Positions 17,214 through 26,043 of a stretch of DNA of 47,689 nt are shown piece by piece. Position numbers and translations under genes: made by a program. The stretch lies in NCBI GenBank assembly GCA_018901125.1, contig JAHIFE010000091.1:1-47689 (forward strand), written 5' to 3'. This DNA is from Pseudomonadota bacterium. Lineage in GTDB: Bacteria > Desulfobacterota > Desulfobacteria > Desulfobacterales > RPRI01. The notes under the pieces were generated by a model, which ran no database searches, was not told the DNA's origin, and saw only the letters and a program-made list of their open reading frames with translations. Numbering within the stretch: the stretch's first letter is position 1; each line of letters begins with the position of its first letter.

Positions 17214-18884
17214 TCACCTATTAAGCAGTTCTTTCCTTTTGAGTGATAAACCGATTTTTTTCATTTTACTTCTAAGCGTACTCGGATTAAGTCCCATGAG
17301 TTCAGAGGCGCCTCCCGGGCCGGTGACTTTTCCTCTGGTTATCTTCAGCACTTTATTAATATGTGAAGCCAAAATATCATCAAGTTTTAAGGATTCATTT
17401 TCATTTTTTTGGGAGTATAATTTACTGCGTTCCGATTCCGGTAAGATAATCTTTATAATTTCTTTCATGTGCATCGAAAGTTTGTCTTCTATTGAAGGTT
17501 TGTAATTTTGATCTGCCTGTTGCATAGGCTCGGATTCCGTATTCTGAAAAAGTACATTTTCAAAAGATATCGGGTCCGAAATATTTTTGCCCCGATTCTG
17601 AATTAAGGTTCTTTCCACAAAGTTTTCCAATTCACGCACATTTCCGGGCCAATGATATTTCTTGAGTTTCTCAATAGATTCGCTTGCAATAACTGGTGCG
17701 GCAGGAATATTTCTTTCAATAGATTTTTGCTTCATAAAGTAGTCAACAAGTTCAGCAATATCCTCTATTCTTTCCCTTAGAGGGGGTATGTTTATAGGAA
17801 ATACATTCAGCCTGAACCAAAGATCTTCTCTGAACTGCTTCGATAAAACCATTTTTTCAAGATTTCTGTGAGTACAGGCAATAATACGTATATCTATAGA
17901 TATTGGTTCCGTTCCGCCGACACGCTCAATTTCCTGGTTTTGGATTACACGCAAAAGCCTTACCTGCGCTTCCTGCGGCAGTTCTCCGATTTCGTCAAGA
18001 AGTATGGTTCCTTTGTGAGCCCTTTCGAACCTTCCGCGTTTTTGGAATAATGCTCCTGTAAAAGCCCCTTTCTCATGTCCGAAAAGCTCACTGTCAATCA
18101 GCGTATCCGGTATAGCGCCGCAATTCACTTTAATGAAAGGCCCGTTTCTCCGTGGTGATGAATAATGGATGGCATTGGCAATAACTTCTTTTCCTGATCC
18201 GGTTTCACCCAGTAAAAGCACAGGGCTGTTTAAAGGAGCCACCTGCCTTACCATATCGAAAACTTTCTTTAGCCCCTTCCTCCTGCCGATAATTTCATTT
18301 CCGGAAATACGAAGCAACTCGTTATGAAGATACCGGTTGTCATCAGCAAGCATTTCTTTAAGTTTGAGGACATCCTGATGTTTTAAAGCGTTTGACATTG
18401 CTATAGCAAACGGGTCGTGTAACAGCGATAATAAATTGGCATGTGCCCTTGTATATTGATCCAATCCATTCGAATAAACTACCAGAGCAAACAGTTTTGA
18501 ATCATTTATTTTAAGTCGCATAGTCAATGTCGACATTTCAGGCATCTCAAACACTTGAGCTATTAATTTGCTTACCGGAAATGAATCAGGTTGGTTGATA
18601 ATTCCAACATCCGTTAATCCCATCCATTGATGCTCTAAAACCGCCTGCATTTCCTGTGGCAAAGAAATCTTACGGGCAACTTTTTTTAGTTTATTGTGAC
18701 TAACCTGAGCCAGTGTTTCTATGGCAGGCATACCCTGCTCACCCAGCACAAGATTCATACCTGTTAATGGCATAAAATTTTCCAGATACTCAAAAGCATT
18801 CCATAAGGAAGTCTCGATATCAAGACTTCCGCAAATACGTAAAGTTGCCTGACGGAAAAAATCATTTTCATCCATTATCTTCAT
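17214..18884 (-). CDS. sigma-54-dependent Fis-family transcriptional activator
   Basis: A 556-residue activator in three parts. Residues 1-165 form a GAF-like sensing region. The AAA+ domain at about 195-430 has Walker A GETGSGKE (226-233), the sigma-54 contact loop GAFTGA (273-278) and Walker [11 protein letters not shown]-terminal Fis-type helix-turn-helix follows ([23 protein letters not shown], about 525-547). All key motifs are intact, so it should activate RNA polymerase-sigma-54. There is no receiver domain, so it probably senses a small ligand directly. It is divergent from the operon starting at 19179, where a candidate -24/-12 promoter is present. Confidence 0.92.
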   Translation of the reverse strand: MKIMDENDFFRQATLRICGSLDIETSLWNAFEYLENFMPLTGMNLVLGEQGMPAIETLAQVSHNKLKKVARKISLPQEMQAVLEHQWMGLTDVGIINQPDSFPVSKLIAQVFEMPEMSTLTMRLKINDSKLFALVVYSNGLDQYTRAHANLLSLLHDPFAIAMSNALKHQDVLKLKEMLADDNRYLHNELLRISGNEIIGRRKGLKKVFDMVRQVAPLNSPVLLLGETGSGKEVIANAIHYSSPRRNGPFIKVNCGAIPDTLIDSELFGHEKGAFTGALFQKRGRFERAHKGTILLDEIGELPQEAQVRLLRVIQNQEIERVGGTEPISIDIRIIACTHRNLEKMVLSKQFREDLWFRLNVFPINIPPLRERIEDIAELVDYFMKQKSIERNIPAAPVIASESIEKLKKYHWPGNVRELENFVERTLIQNRGKNISDPISFENVLFQNTESEPMQQADQNYKPSIEDKLSMHMKEIIKIILPESERSKLYSQKNENESLKLDDILASHINKVLKITRGKVTGPGGASELMGLNPSTLRSKMKKIGLSLKRKELLNR

Positions 18885-19046
18885 CCATCATCAGGGGTCT
18901 CCTTAGTATAGATAAATAAAATAATTTCAATAATAATGTATGCGATATACCACTATTTTTGGTGAAATAATAGATATATATATCTTTATTTAGATAGTAT
19001 GCAGACTATTTCTATATAACTAACTGATATAAATATTTATATTATT

Positions 19047-19063
19047 TTGGCATGAATTGAGCA
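19047..19063 (+). promoter_or_regulatory. candidate sigma-54 (-24/-12) promoter
   Basis: TTGGCATGAATTGAGCA has GG and GC exactly ten bases apart and matches the sigma-54 consensus at most -24 positions, with weaker agreement in the -12 TTGC part. It lies about 115 bases upstream of the OYE gene at 19179, next to the divergent sigma-54 activator gene. The 294-base gap 18885-19178 is otherwise AT-rich with several runs of alternating A/T and no open frame that I trust. Confidence 0.6.
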
Positions 19064-19178
19064 TAGATCAAGTCACTTATATAATAACTCTAAATACTCT
19101 TTGATTAAACTTTTACTCTTACTTAAGCAAAAACCGGAATAAGCAATCTAATGTTTATAGACGATAAAAGGGGAATTT

Positions 19179-21125
19179 ATGAACATGGACAATAAATACT
19201 CTGTATTATTTGAAAGAACCTACATCGGCAATCTTGGTATCAAAAACCGGTTGGTTATGGCGCCGATAGGTACAAATCTGGGCAGACCGGACGGGGGCTT
19301 TTCTACCAGAGAAATGGATTATTTCGAAGAGCGCGCCAAGGGTGGTACAGGCATGTTGATTGTCGGCTTTCAGGTTATTACAAATAAAACGGATCCTTTC
19401 TTAAGATACCTGACAACCACGGATACTGATGAGCAGACACAAAAATGGGCACTACTTGCAGATAGAGTTAAAGCACATGGTACTGCTGTTTGCTTACAGT
19501 TATCAGCAGGCCTTGGCAGAAACGCACCTCCGGTAAATAATGAACCATTGGTATCCGCATCTTGTAATCCGTCATTTTGGTGTCCTGATCTAATGACCAG
19601 GGAATTAACTGCTGAAGAAATTAAAGATATAGTTAAATGTTTTGGCAGAGCAGCATTAAGAGCCAAGATAGCAGGATGTGATGCTGTGGAAATTCATGCA
19701 CATATAGGATATTTACTTGATCAGTTTATGACACCGCTCTGGAACAGGCGAAAGGATAAGTATGGGGGAAGTTTTGAAAACAGAATGAGATTTCCTTCTG
19801 AAGTATTGGAAGAGATAAGAAAGAATGTAGGTCCGGATTTCCCGGTACTGTTCAGGATGGCAATTGATCACAAACTTGAAGGTGGCAGAACAATTAAGGA
19901 AGGGCTGGAAATCATTGAGTACCTGGATAAAGCCGGTATAGATGCTTTTGATATTGATGCAGGCTGTTATGAAGCCCACAATTGGTGTTTCCCTACACCA
20001 TACATGGGTGATGCATGTTTGGCTGATTATGCGGCAGAAGCAAAGAAAGCCACAAGTAAACCTGTCCTGAATGCGGGAAATTACACTCCTGAAACCGCTG
20101 CAGAAGCAGTAAAGCAAGGCAAAACCGATTTTATAATGATAGGACGCGGATTACTGGCTGAACCTGAATGGGGCAATAAATTACTTTATGGAAAAAGGGA
20201 CGAGCTTCGTCCATGTATCCGTTGTAATGAATATTGCCTGGTAAAACCCTTAAGCGGACGTTTAACATCCTGTTCAATAAACGCAGCCTGCGGCTCTGAA
20301 AAAGAATATCAAATTACCCAAACTGATAATCCAAAGAAGGTCGCCGTGATTGGTGGCGGACCCGGTGGAATGGAAGCAGCAAGAGTTGCAGCGCTAAAAG
20401 GCCATAAGGTAAATCTCTACGAAAAATATCATTACCTGGGCGGCCAGCTTGTAGCAGCATCCGAACCTTCATTCAAAAGCACGCTGAAGGCATATCTGGA
20501 CTATTTGATTTTGCAGATGAAAAAGATAGACGTTGTTGTGCACTTGAACACGGAGATAAGCGCTGATTCTCCCGAACTCGAAGGTGCAGATACTATCATA
20601 GTAGCTGTTGGAGCCAAACCATTGACACCAAATATAAAAGGCATCGATTCTCCAAAAGCCATGACTATCATAGATGCACATCTTGGAAATAAACAGTTTA
20701 TGGGGAAAAATGTTGTAATAGCCGGTGGAGGTTCCACCGGGTGCGAGTGTGCCATAGATTTGGCAATGAAAGGCAATAATGTAACTATTATTGAAATGCA
20801 GCCTGAAATTGCTCCAAATACTTTTTTGGCCGGCAAGATTTGTATAAATGAAGCATGCATAAATTATAATATCAATATACTGACAAATCACAGCGTTTCG
20901 GAAATATCTGCAACAGGTGTAAAGGTAGTTAATCATGAAGGAAAAATAAACGAGATAGAAGCTGATATCGTAATCCTTGCTTTTGGAATGAAACCTGAGA
21001 GCAAGTTATCCAAAAGTATTTGTGATAAATATATCACAGCTATACCCATAGGAGATTGTGTAAGTATAGGACTAATAGGTGATGCTGTCAGAAGGGGGTT
21101 TTTTGCGGGATGGGGGATACAATAG
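19179..21125 (+). CDS. NADH:flavin oxidoreductase, 2,4-dienoyl-CoA reductase / BaiCD-BaiH-like (OYE family)
   Basis: A 648-residue three-cofactor flavoprotein. Residues 1-330 form an OYE-type FMN barrel (RLVMAPIGTN, MTPLWNRRKDKYGGS, DFIMIGRGLLAEP). A 4Fe-4S motif follows (C-x2-C-x3-C-x11-C within CIRCNEYC...TSC), then FAD/NAD(P) Rossmann parts (VAVIGGGPGGMEAA, VVIAGGGSTGCECA). Such enzymes reduce C=C bonds conjugated to a carbonyl (FadH, BaiCD, BaiH). The active-site segment is unusual: the common HGAHGY reads H173-A-H-I-G-Y178, and the FMN-side QLxHxGR reads QLSAGLGR. It starts an operon with the corrinoid and MttB genes and has AAAAGGGG upstream of the ATG. Confidence 0.9.
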   Translation: MNMDNKYSVLFERTYIGNLGIKNRLVMAPIGTNLGRPDGGFSTREMDYFEERAKGGTGMLIVGFQVITNKTDPFLRYLTTTDTDEQTQKWALLADRVKAHGTAVCLQLSAGLGRNAPPVNNEPLVSASCNPSFWCPDLMTRELTAEEIKDIVKCFGRAALRAKIAGCDAVEIHAHIGYLLDQFMTPLWNRRKDKYGGSFENRMRFPSEVLEEIRKNVGPDFPVLFRMAIDHKLEGGRTIKEGLEIIEYLDKAGIDAFDIDAGCYEAHNWCFPTPYMGDACLADYAAEAKKATSKPVLNAGNYTPETAAEAVKQGKTDFIMIGRGLLAEPEWGNKLLYGKRDELRPCIRCNEYCLVKPLSGRLTSCSINAACGSEKEYQITQTDNPKKVAVIGGGPGGMEAARVAALKGHKVNLYEKYHYLGGQLVAASEPSFKSTLKAYLDYLILQMKKIDVVVHLNTEISADSPELEGADTIIVAVGAKPLTPNIKGIDSPKAMTIIDAHLGNKQFMGKNVVIAGGGSTGCECAIDLAMKGNNVTIIEMQPEIAPNTFLAGKICINEACINYNINILTNHSVSEISATGVKVVNHEGKINEIEADIVILAFGMKPESKLSKSICDKYITAIPIGDCVSIGLIGDAVRRGFFAGWGIQ

Positions 21126-21178
21126 CATTTACTTGTTTTGCAGAATACTTACTATAATTGAAAAAGGAGGCAATCTGA

Positions 21179-21823
21179 ATGACTGATGCTGATATTATTG
21201 CAATGATAACTGAGCTGGTAATTTCTCTGGACGAAGAAAAAGCTATAACTGCGGTACAAAATGCTCTGGACGAGGGCTATGATCCGTTGGAAATCCTTCA
21301 AAAGGGCGTGCTTGCAGGACTCAGAGTGATTGGTGATAAGTTCGGTAGTGGAGAGTACTTCCTGCCGGAACTTATGATGGGTGCTGATCTCAGTGAGGCT
21401 TGCACAAATAAAATCATGGCAAGAATTCCCGAACAAGCTAATGCCTCACGCGGAGTATTTTTGCTTGGTGCTGTTCAGGGAGACCTTCATGACATCGGCA
21501 AGAGCCTGGTACTGAGGCAAATAAGCCTCGCCGGATATAAAGTTTATGACCTGGGTATCAATGTACCCAGTATGACTTTTATTGACAAGGCTATAGAACT
21601 TAATGCGGATATTATTGGGCTATCTGCTTTCCTTGATGCAACTCGCCCCTACTACTCCGAAGTGATCAACTACCTGCGCGATATGGGGTTGCGAAACAAG
21701 TATAAGGTCATTATCGGCGGAGTAGCTTCCTCTGCGGAATTATCGGAATCAATAGGTGCCGACGGCTGGGCGCCTGACGCCCCGTCAGCAGTCAGGCTCT
21801 GTGATAAACTCATGGGACATTAA
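21179..21823 (+). CDS. corrinoid (B12-binding) methyl-carrier protein, MtbC/MttC-like
   Basis: A 214-residue protein with the two-domain layout of methyltransferase corrinoid proteins: an N-terminal helical cap (1-90), then the cobalamin domain. The base-off ligand motif GDLHDIGKSL supplies the cobalt-ligating His104. It is followed by the usual downstream elements GLSAFLDAT and VIIGGVASSAE. It carries a methyl or related group between a substrate methyltransferase and an acceptor methyltransferase. The AAGGAGG site is well placed. It sits 97 bases before the MttB-family gene, its expected partner. No MtbA/MtaA-like acceptor methyltransferase or RamA-type reactivator is in the window. Confidence 0.92.
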   Translation: MTDADIIAMITELVISLDEEKAITAVQNALDEGYDPLEILQKGVLAGLRVIGDKFGSGEYFLPELMMGADLSEACTNKIMARIPEQANASRGVFLLGAVQGDLHDIGKSLVLRQISLAGYKVYDLGINVPSMTFIDKAIELNADIIGLSAFLDATRPYYSEVINYLRDMGLRNKYKVIIGGVASSAELSESIGADGWAPDAPSAVRLCDKLMGH

Positions 21824-21920
21824 ATATCGAATATGCATCAGATATTATCAATTAAGGCATACAAGGTGCTTTTTTCATTTATATAAATATTTTGAAAAAC
21901 TTAATTTCAGGAGATATAAT

Positions 21921-23279
21921 ATGCTATCTATGATGGATATTCAGAAGAGAGCTGAAACCGGCCCGGTGATGAAAAGCAAAGATTTCGACCTTGCGTTTGC
22001 ACGCAAGATACGTGAATTGATTCCAAAGTACAATATCAAGTATGACGCCGAGCAGCTAATCGTGGATGATGCGACAGCCGACGAAATATTTCAGGCTGGT
22101 ATCGAACTGCTGGCTGGGGTCGGCCTTTATAATACGGATACCCAAAGGGTTATTCAGTTCAGCATTGAAGAGCTTCAGCAGGTTGCTGCGACAGCACGAA
22201 CCGGTCCGGATATAGTGATGTTTGGCCGGGGTAAGGATGAGGTCTGCTATCAGCACCGGACCGGCAAAGATAAAAGCTCACCGGTGCTGGCTGCAGGTGC
22301 GCACGGTGGTGGAACAGTGCCCATCCGCCAGGAGTGGTTTTCTCAATTTGTGCAGTCTTTTGTACAGGAGGAATCCAATAAAGCTCTGGCGATAACCGGC
22401 GGTGTTCCCTCAGTTGACGGAATTCCGATCAAGGTGGGTACTCCTTCTGAGGTTTACTGTGCCCTTTGGGAAAACAAGGCCATGCTGGAAGTACTGCGCA
22501 GGGTCGGACGGCCGGGCATGCATCTTGGTCTCCATTCATCCGTTACGAGTATCGGCGGTTTTCTCGCATTGGTCCACGAAGGATTTCGGGGACGCCATAA
22601 CATTCAGCTTTCTGCCCATGTCATGCCTGAGCTCAAGGTTGACTGGTCGAGGCTTACCCTGGCATTGATTGTGAAAGAGTGGGACTTTGTTCCCTGGGTC
22701 AGCGGCATGTCGGTCGAAGGGGCACTGTGCCGGGGACCGGAGGAAACGGCTGTGGGCATGATTGCAAGTATGCTGGGCCAGCTCGCTTACAGCAATGCAA
22801 TTCCGGTTCAAATCTGGAATAATACTGTCAGGGGTGAATGGTCAAGGTCGCAAACGCTATGGGCAAACGGAGCTGCAACACGCGCCGCAGAACGCAATGT
22901 CCGTCTTCCCATTGGTGGTATGGTAACTGCCGAGGAGCAGTTCAGGGGTACTGAAGCATCTCTTTATTGGGAGGCGGCTGCATCTGTTTTATATACGGCT
23001 TGTGGATTTGCATATTGCTGGAGTACTGGCTGGACAGGCCTGGAGGCTCGCTTTGTTGGTGAAATACTCTCAGCAACAGCAGGGATGGATGAGCAGGAAG
23101 CTAATAAACTCGCTAAGGCTATTTATGCAAGATGGGTGGTTGAAAAGGAACATGCCACAGCGCCTAAAGACTTTCCCGAGCTATATGACTTAGAGACTGT
23201 AAAACCAACTCAAGATTGGTTAAGCACTTATAACAGAGTAAAAGATGAGCTTGCGCGAATGGGTGTTCCTTACAAGTGA
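21921..23279 (+). CDS. MttB (trimethylamine methyltransferase) family protein, non-pyrrolysine type
   Basis: A 452-residue MttB-superfamily protein. Recognisable parts are ADEIFQAGIELLAGVGLYNTDT near the start, LAAGAHGGGTVP, GVPSVDGIPIKVGTPSE, and VSGMSVEGALCRGPEETAVGM in the catalytic barrel. The frame runs without an in-frame TAG, so it lacks the pyrrolysine codon of archaeal and bacterial MttB. Non-Pyl members that have been characterised demethylate quaternary amines such as glycine betaine, proline betaine or carnitine, but most are unassigned. The ATG at 21921 follows CAGGAGATATAAT; the open frame upstream to 21756 overlaps the corrinoid gene and is rejected. Sitting between an OYE and a Mo enzyme is not typical for amine demethylation. 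Confidence 0.88.
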   Translation: MLSMMDIQKRAETGPVMKSKDFDLAFARKIRELIPKYNIKYDAEQLIVDDATADEIFQAGIELLAGVGLYNTDTQRVIQFSIEELQQVAATARTGPDIVMFGRGKDEVCYQHRTGKDKSSPVLAAGAHGGGTVPIRQEWFSQFVQSFVQEESNKALAITGGVPSVDGIPIKVGTPSEVYCALWENKAMLEVLRRVGRPGMHLGLHSSVTSIGGFLALVHEGFRGRHNIQLSAHVMPELKVDWSRLTLALIVKEWDFVPWVSGMSVEGALCRGPEETAVGMIASMLGQLAYSNAIPVQIWNNTVRGEWSRSQTLWANGAATRAAERNVRLPIGGMVTAEEQFRGTEASLYWEAAASVLYTACGFAYCWSTGWTGLEARFVGEILSATAGMDEQEANKLAKAIYARWVVEKEHATAPKDFPELYDLETVKPTQDWLSTYNRVKDELARMGVPYK

Positions 23280-23326
23280 TTATTAGTCTTAAGTGTACTA
23301 TAAAGACAAGACTTAAGGAGAATTAT

Positions 23327-25384
23327 ATGAGCGATAAAAAGGAAGTAAAGACCTTATGCGGAATGTGTCTTTGGGCATGTGGTATTATAGTGAGTCTTGA
23401 AGACGAAAAAATCGTCAAAATCAAAGGAGATCCTGATCACCCCTGGAATAAAGGCAGGCTTTGCCCAAAATCTGCAAAAATTATTGATCATTTCTATTCT
23501 CCGCAGCGTGTAAAATATCCTATGAAAAAGGTTGGAGGAAACTTTCAGAGAATTTCGTGGGATGATGCCCTGGAAACCATGGCTTCAGGGTTGAATAAAA
23601 TCAAGGACAGCTATGGTCCCGAGGCATGGACGATGATAGTCGGAATGGCGGTACAGGGTCAGGGGTTTAATACAATGCATTTTCTGCAAAGGTTTTGTGA
23701 TGCTTTTGGCAGTCCTAATTTTATTACACCTGAGACATTTTGCTTCTTAAGCGGTATCACAGCCAACATGCTGACAATGGGAAAATTCCCTTATGCCGAT
23801 CAGAAAAACAGCAAATGTATAGTTTTATGGGGGCATAATCCGTCCGCTTCCAATTTTATTGCTGCTGAAAAAATAAAATATGCAACAGACAATGGAGCAA
23901 AACTTGTTGTTATTGATCCCCGTAAAATCGCTCTTGCAAAAAATGCCGATATCTTTGCCCAGATAAGACCGGGAACTGACTGTGCCTTAGCCCTTGCTCT
24001 GATTAAAATTATTATTCAAGAAGAACTTTATGATAAGGAATTTGTAAAAAACTGGACTTCCGGTTTTGAACAGTTGCAGGAACACATAAAAACTTACGAC
24101 ATAAAAGATGCTTCAAGAATAACATGGATTCCGTTAAAAACAATTGAAAGCATCGCTCATACTTATGCTTCAATAAAACCAGCTTCTATACTACAGGGCA
24201 CAAACTCACTCGATCAGCACCCGACCGGATTTCAAAATAACAGGGCGCTTGCAATTCTTGAGGCTCTAACGGGTAATATAGATGTGCCGGGAGGACATCT
24301 TATTTCAGGCACGTTTCCAAATTTTGCCCAGTTAAGACTGCCGGATCTTGTAAAGGGTAAAAATGTCGGTTATGAAAAATACCCCCTCTTTGCCGGTGAT
24401 TGGACAGGCCAGGGTATGCTGTTGCCTGATATGATGTTGACAGGCAAGCCTCATCCCATGAAAGGCCTGGCGGTTATTGCTTCCAATCCTGTTTTGACCT
24501 GGCCTAATTCAAATAAACTGAAAAAAGCATTGGAGTGCCTTGATTTTCTGGCGGTGATGACCACAGTTCCGAATGAAACATCGGAAATGGCGGATTTGGT
24601 TTTGCCTGGAGCAACCTTTCTCGAAAGAACGGAAGTTTGGGATGGCCCCCTTTTGGGTTCAATGGGTTATATGAGTATTAGAAACAAAGTGACCGAATAT
24701 CATGAAAGCTGGTCAGAAATTAAATTCTGGCTTAATCTGGCAAGACATATGGGTTATGAAAAATATTTTCCGTGGCAGGATGATGATGAAGTATTTAAAC
24801 ATGTTTTCAAAGATACTGGTATTAATATTGACGAATATCTTGGAAAAACAAATATGATTCCATTCGGCGGAGAATTAAAATACAAAACATATGAAGAAAC
24901 CGGATTTCCTACACCTACCGGGAAGATCGAGCTTTTTTCTACGATAATGCAAAGCGTAGGTTTTGATCCTATGCCGACTTTTACGGAACCTCCTGAATCG
25001 CCAATAAACGATCCGGAAACAGCAAAAGAATATCCTGTAATACTTACAACCGGCTCAAGGGTTCTGCAATATACTCACTCATCTTATCGTGAAACATATT
25101 TAAACGATAAAAAAGCTCCTGAACCATATGCTGAAATTCATCCTGCTACTGCCGGATATTATGGTATTGGTGATGAAGAAGTTATTAATGTCGCAACCAA
25201 AAGGGGTGCAATACAAATCAGGGCCAGACTGACGGAAGACATTTTGCCTCATGTTATCAACATACCACATGCCTGGGCTAACAGTAATGTAAACCTTCTG
25301 ACGGATGAAAAATCAGTAGATCCGGTAACCGGATATCCAGCGCTTAAGGCTTTGTTATGCAAGATCAGTCCGGTTAAAAAATAA
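23327..25384 (+). CDS. molybdopterin-dependent oxidoreductase, DMSO-reductase superfamily, cytoplasmic
   Basis: A 685-residue catalytic subunit. It begins with a 4Fe-4S motif (C11-x2-C14-x3-C18-x27-C46, CGMCLWAC...CPKS) and continues with the bis-MGD-binding alpha/beta domains (WGHNPSASN, VVIDPRKIALA, TDCALALALIK). It ends with the molydopterin dinucleotide-binding barrel (ILTTGSRVLQYTHSSYRE). Cys139 in TFCFLSGITAN is at the place of the Mo-ligating residue. There is no Tat or other signal peptide and no adjacent electron-transfer or membrane subunit, so it is probably soluble. In this superfamily such lone cytoplasmic enzymes include hydratases and transhydroxylases as well as reductases, so the reaction cannot be named. 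The ATG at 23327 follows TAAGGAG. Last gene of the sigma-54-linked operon. Confidence 0.9.
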   Translation: MSDKKEVKTLCGMCLWACGIIVSLEDEKIVKIKGDPDHPWNKGRLCPKSAKIIDHFYSPQRVKYPMKKVGGNFQRISWDDALETMASGLNKIKDSYGPEAWTMIVGMAVQGQGFNTMHFLQRFCDAFGSPNFITPETFCFLSGITANMLTMGKFPYADQKNSKCIVLWGHNPSASNFIAAEKIKYATDNGAKLVVIDPRKIALAKNADIFAQIRPGTDCALALALIKIIIQEELYDKEFVKNWTSGFEQLQEHIKTYDIKDASRITWIPLKTIESIAHTYASIKPASILQGTNSLDQHPTGFQNNRALAILEALTGNIDVPGGHLISGTFPNFAQLRLPDLVKGKNVGYEKYPLFAGDWTGQGMLLPDMMLTGKPHPMKGLAVIASNPVLTWPNSNKLKKALECLDFLAVMTTVPNETSEMADLVLPGATFLERTEVWDGPLLGSMGYMSIRNKVTEYHESWSEIKFWLNLARHMGYEKYFPWQDDDEVFKHVFKDTGINIDEYLGKTNMIPFGGELKYKTYEETGFPTPTGKIELFSTIMQSVGFDPMPTFTEPPESPINDPETAKEYPVILTTGSRVLQYTHSSYRETYLNDKKAPEPYAEIHPATAGYYGIGDEEVINVATKRGAIQIRARLTEDILPHVINIPHAWANSNVNLLTDEKSVDPVTGYPALKALLCKISPVKK

Positions 25385-25385
25385 C

Positions 25386-25504
25386 GACTTCGTAAAAACT
25401 CCCTCTGCTGCGTTGCGATTCATCTTTCGTCATTGCAGCGTACGAATAAGTATGCTTCATTCCTCATGATTCGCGCGCCTTGCATATGAAGCTTTTACGA
25501 AGTC
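25386..25504. repeat. 119-base palindromic element with perfect 12-base ends (element A)
   Basis: The ends GACTTCGTAAAA (25386-25397) and TTTTACGAAGTC (25493-25504) are perfect inverted copies. Inside are CTGCGTTG near the left, a central imperfect palindrome GCGTACGAATAAGTATGC, and GCCTTGC near the right. There is no open frame. It looks like a MITE or REP-type element, and its central fold may also stop transcription between the Mo gene and the SnoaL-like gene. Confidence 0.75.
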
Positions 25505-25531
25505 ATCCAAACAACAGAAAAAGGAGAAATT

Positions 25532-25948
25532 ATGAATGACGTATTAATAGAAAAAGATCTGATACATGAAACAATAGCCAATTATTGTTTTTATTTTGAT
25601 GGTGCAGAGTTTGATAAATGGGTTGGCCTGTTCACGGATGATGGTATTTTTGATTGCGGTGCTTTGGGACTATATGATGGCAAAGAAGCTATTAAAATTT
25701 TTACCAAAAACATTCCGCTTACAAACGGTCTGCCTATGATGAAACATTGTATTATGAATGAAGTTATAAAAGTTTCCGGAAACAGCGCAACAGCAAATAG
25801 TTATCTTCTGATGTTTAAAACAAAAACCGATGGGAGTTTAGTTATCAGCATGACCGGGCGTTATGAGGATGAACTGGTTAGACATAATGACCGCTGGTTA
25901 TTTAAAAAGCGTAAGTTGCATATAGAAACAATGGGAGATATGTCTTAG
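25532..25948 (+). CDS. SnoaL-like protein (nuclear transport factor 2 fold), possible dehydratase or isomerase
   Basis: A 138-residue SnoaL_4-type protein: IANYCFYFDGAEFDKWVGLFTDDG at the start, a pocket-lining MKHCIMNE segment, and WLFKKRKLHIETMGD at the end. Tyr18, Asp23 and His72 fall at spacings like the Tyr30, Asp35 and His83 of bile-acid 7-alpha-dehydratase BaiE, as I remember them. The second acidic residue of BaiE (Asp106) has no clear counterpart, so the activity may differ. The ribosome site AAAGGAG is good. It stands between a palindromic element and the Mo hydroxylase gene. Confidence 0.75.
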   Translation: MNDVLIEKDLIHETIANYCFYFDGAEFDKWVGLFTDDGIFDCGALGLYDGKEAIKIFTKNIPLTNGLPMMKHCIMNEVIKVSGNSATANSYLLMFKTKTDGSLVISMTGRYEDELVRHNDRWLFKKRKLHIETMGDMS

Positions 25949-26043
25949 CATAAACAGCTTCTATATAAATACTACGGTTTCAAAAAGAAAAATATAAGAT
26001 ACTGATTCTGACCTTTTTATTTTTCACCATGGAGCATTAGAAA

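Noticed and set aside
17161-17505. 114-codon forward frame over the end of the sigma-54 activator gene
   Set aside because: It lies antisense to the conserved Fis-domain coding sequence and shows no domain.
21921-23279. Interpretation of the MttB-family protein as a pyrrolysine trimethylamine methyltransferase
   Set aside because: The frame has no in-frame TAG, and no pyrrolysine insertion genes are visible.
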